A stretch of 5,831 nucleotides of DNA, taken from assembly GCA_902782795.1 (NCBI GenBank), contig CACZOT010000259.1:1-5831 (forward strand). The letters are read 5' to 3'. The DNA is from an uncultured Eubacteriales bacterium. GTDB taxonomy: Bacteria; Bacillota; Clostridia; Christensenellales; Aristaeellaceae. Positions 5,510 through 5,831 of this stretch are shown piece by piece. Both the position numbers and the translations under genes were made by a program. The stretch's first letter is position 1. Each line of letters begins with the position of its first letter. The notes beneath the pieces were generated by a model. The model did not search any database, was not told the DNA's origin, and saw only the letters and a program-made list of their open reading frames with translations.

Positions 5510-5585
5510 GGGGCATTAGCACAGTTGGTAGCGCGCCACAATGGCATTGTGGAGGTCAGGGGTTCGACTCCCCTATGCTCCACCA
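5510..5585 (+). tRNA. tRNA-Ala (anticodon GGC), CCA encoded
   Basis: A 76-base cloverleaf reading codon GCC. The acceptor stem GGGGCAT/ATGCTCC includes the G3-U70 wobble that is the main alanine identity element. Discriminator A73 and a genomic CCA (5583-5585) follow. The anticodon stem is CCACA/TGTGG around loop ATGGCAT, with U33 and GGC at 5543-5545. The T arm AGGGG-TTCGACT-CCCCT is regular. The D stem GCAC/GCGC has an A12-C23 mismatch with the other three pairs intact. It has its own promoter and terminator and stands alone, with no second tRNA in the window. Confidence 0.97.
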
Positions 5586-5588
5586 TCA

Positions 5589-5640
5589 GGACTGCAAAAA
5601 GACTCCCCTGACAATCGTCAGGGGAGTCTTTTTGCAGTCC
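5589..5640. terminator. Bidirectional intrinsic terminator between tRNA-Ala and the convergent gene
   Basis: A perfect 24-bp inverted repeat (5589-5612 with 5617-5640) closes an AATC loop. The core stem GACTCCCCTGAC/GTCAGGGGAGTC is flanked by AAAAA on the left (5596-5600) and TTTTT on the right (5629-5633). Both strands therefore read a stable GC stem followed by a U-run. It begins 3 bases after the tRNA CCA and fits the convergent layout with the minus-strand gene ending at 5706. Confidence 0.95.
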
Positions 5641-5705
5641 CGTTTGTTCAAGAGCATTGGATGTCGAACGGGTCCGCAGACGAGAATTCGGCTCCCTACG
5701 TTCTC

Positions 5706-5831
5706 TTATTTCTGATTGGTATAGTGTCTCTGAATCAGATCTTTGATATACCCCATCATCGTGCGATCCGTAACTTTGATCTGGCAATTTCCATTGCCGT
5801 GATTCCGCGGGGTCATCCAACACGCCGAACA
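5706..5831 (-). CDS. 3' end of an unidentified gene entering from the right
   Basis: On the minus strand one frame is open from the window edge for 41 codons and stops at TAA (5706-5708). The last residues read DLIQRHYTNQK, mixed and charged like a normal C-terminus, with C1, C4 and C16 upstream. By hand count the stretch 5701-5820 is about 43% GC, far below the rest of the window, and codons such as AAA, AGA, ATC, TAT and AAT are frequent. The bidirectional terminator follows 65 bases downstream, as expected for a real gene end. I do not recognise a family. The base composition and position beside a tRNA gene are compatible with acquired DNA, but the piece is too short to say. A second minus-strand frame is also open here, but it runs through the terminator and tRNA and is judged a shadow. 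Confidence 0.5.
   Translation of the reverse strand, partial: CSACWMTPRNHGNGNCQIKVTDRTMMGYIKDLIQRHYTNQK

Noticed and set aside
5561..5640. Attachment-site duplication of the tRNA 3' end
   Set aside because: Only about 9 bases are shared with the downstream terminator, and they form part of a perfect inverted repeat, so a terminator explains them better.
5293..5823. 176-residue open frame on the minus strand
   Set aside because: It runs through the terminator, the antisense of the tRNA and the end of the carboxypeptidase gene, so it is a typical antisense-tRNA artefact. A different frame at 5706-5831 looks more like a genuine gene end.

Overview
The window looks like chromosomal DNA from a high-GC, gut-type Clostridia (Bacillota). 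Three things suggest this: strong AGGAGG-type ribosome binding sites, promoters close to the sigma-A consensus with exact 17-bp spacers, and the ackA - DUF177 (yceD) - rpmF gene order. Genus-level assignment is inference only. Most of the window is very GC-rich, but the last ~125 bases are clearly lower (about 43% by hand count).

Layout. 1-435 is the 3' end of acetate kinase (ackA), followed by a strong hairpin. A near-perfect promoter (TTGACA-17-TATACT, 538-566) then drives a DUF177/YceD-family protein (632-1081) and ribosomal protein L32 (rpmF, 1184-1378), ending in a hairpin terminator (1427-1466). Facing them is a two-gene minus-strand operon, a 2H-phosphoesterase (1908-2411) followed by a HIT-family hydrolase (1483-1890). 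It is driven by an extended -10 promoter at 2447-2475. The 334-base gap 2412-2745 holds that promoter, a divergent plus-strand promoter (2520-2548) and a 70-bp tandem repeat with two conserved hairpins per unit. Next come a secreted, cysteine-rich protein built of 80-residue repeats (2746-3927) and a penicillin-binding-protein-type D-Ala-D-Ala carboxypeptidase (3981-5420), probably co-transcribed. A strong promoter with phased A-tracts precedes tRNA-Ala(GGC) (5510-5585), which ends at a near-symmetric bidirectional terminator (5589-5640). From the right edge comes the 3' end of an unidentified, lower-GC minus-strand gene (5706-5831).

How the parts fit. AckA serves fermentative ATP generation. 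YceD and L32 are the conserved ribosome-linked pair. The 2H and HIT proteins both act on phosphoester or phosphoanhydride bonds of nucleotides or RNA ends. The two secreted proteins belong to the envelope, with the carboxypeptidase trimming peptidoglycan stem peptides. I found no clear new defence or mobile system. The most unusual items are the tandem hairpin repeat ahead of the secreted cysteine-rich gene, that protein itself (CxxC repeats plus an isolated GDSGGP), and a possible leader-trailer helix in the pre-tRNA-Ala.
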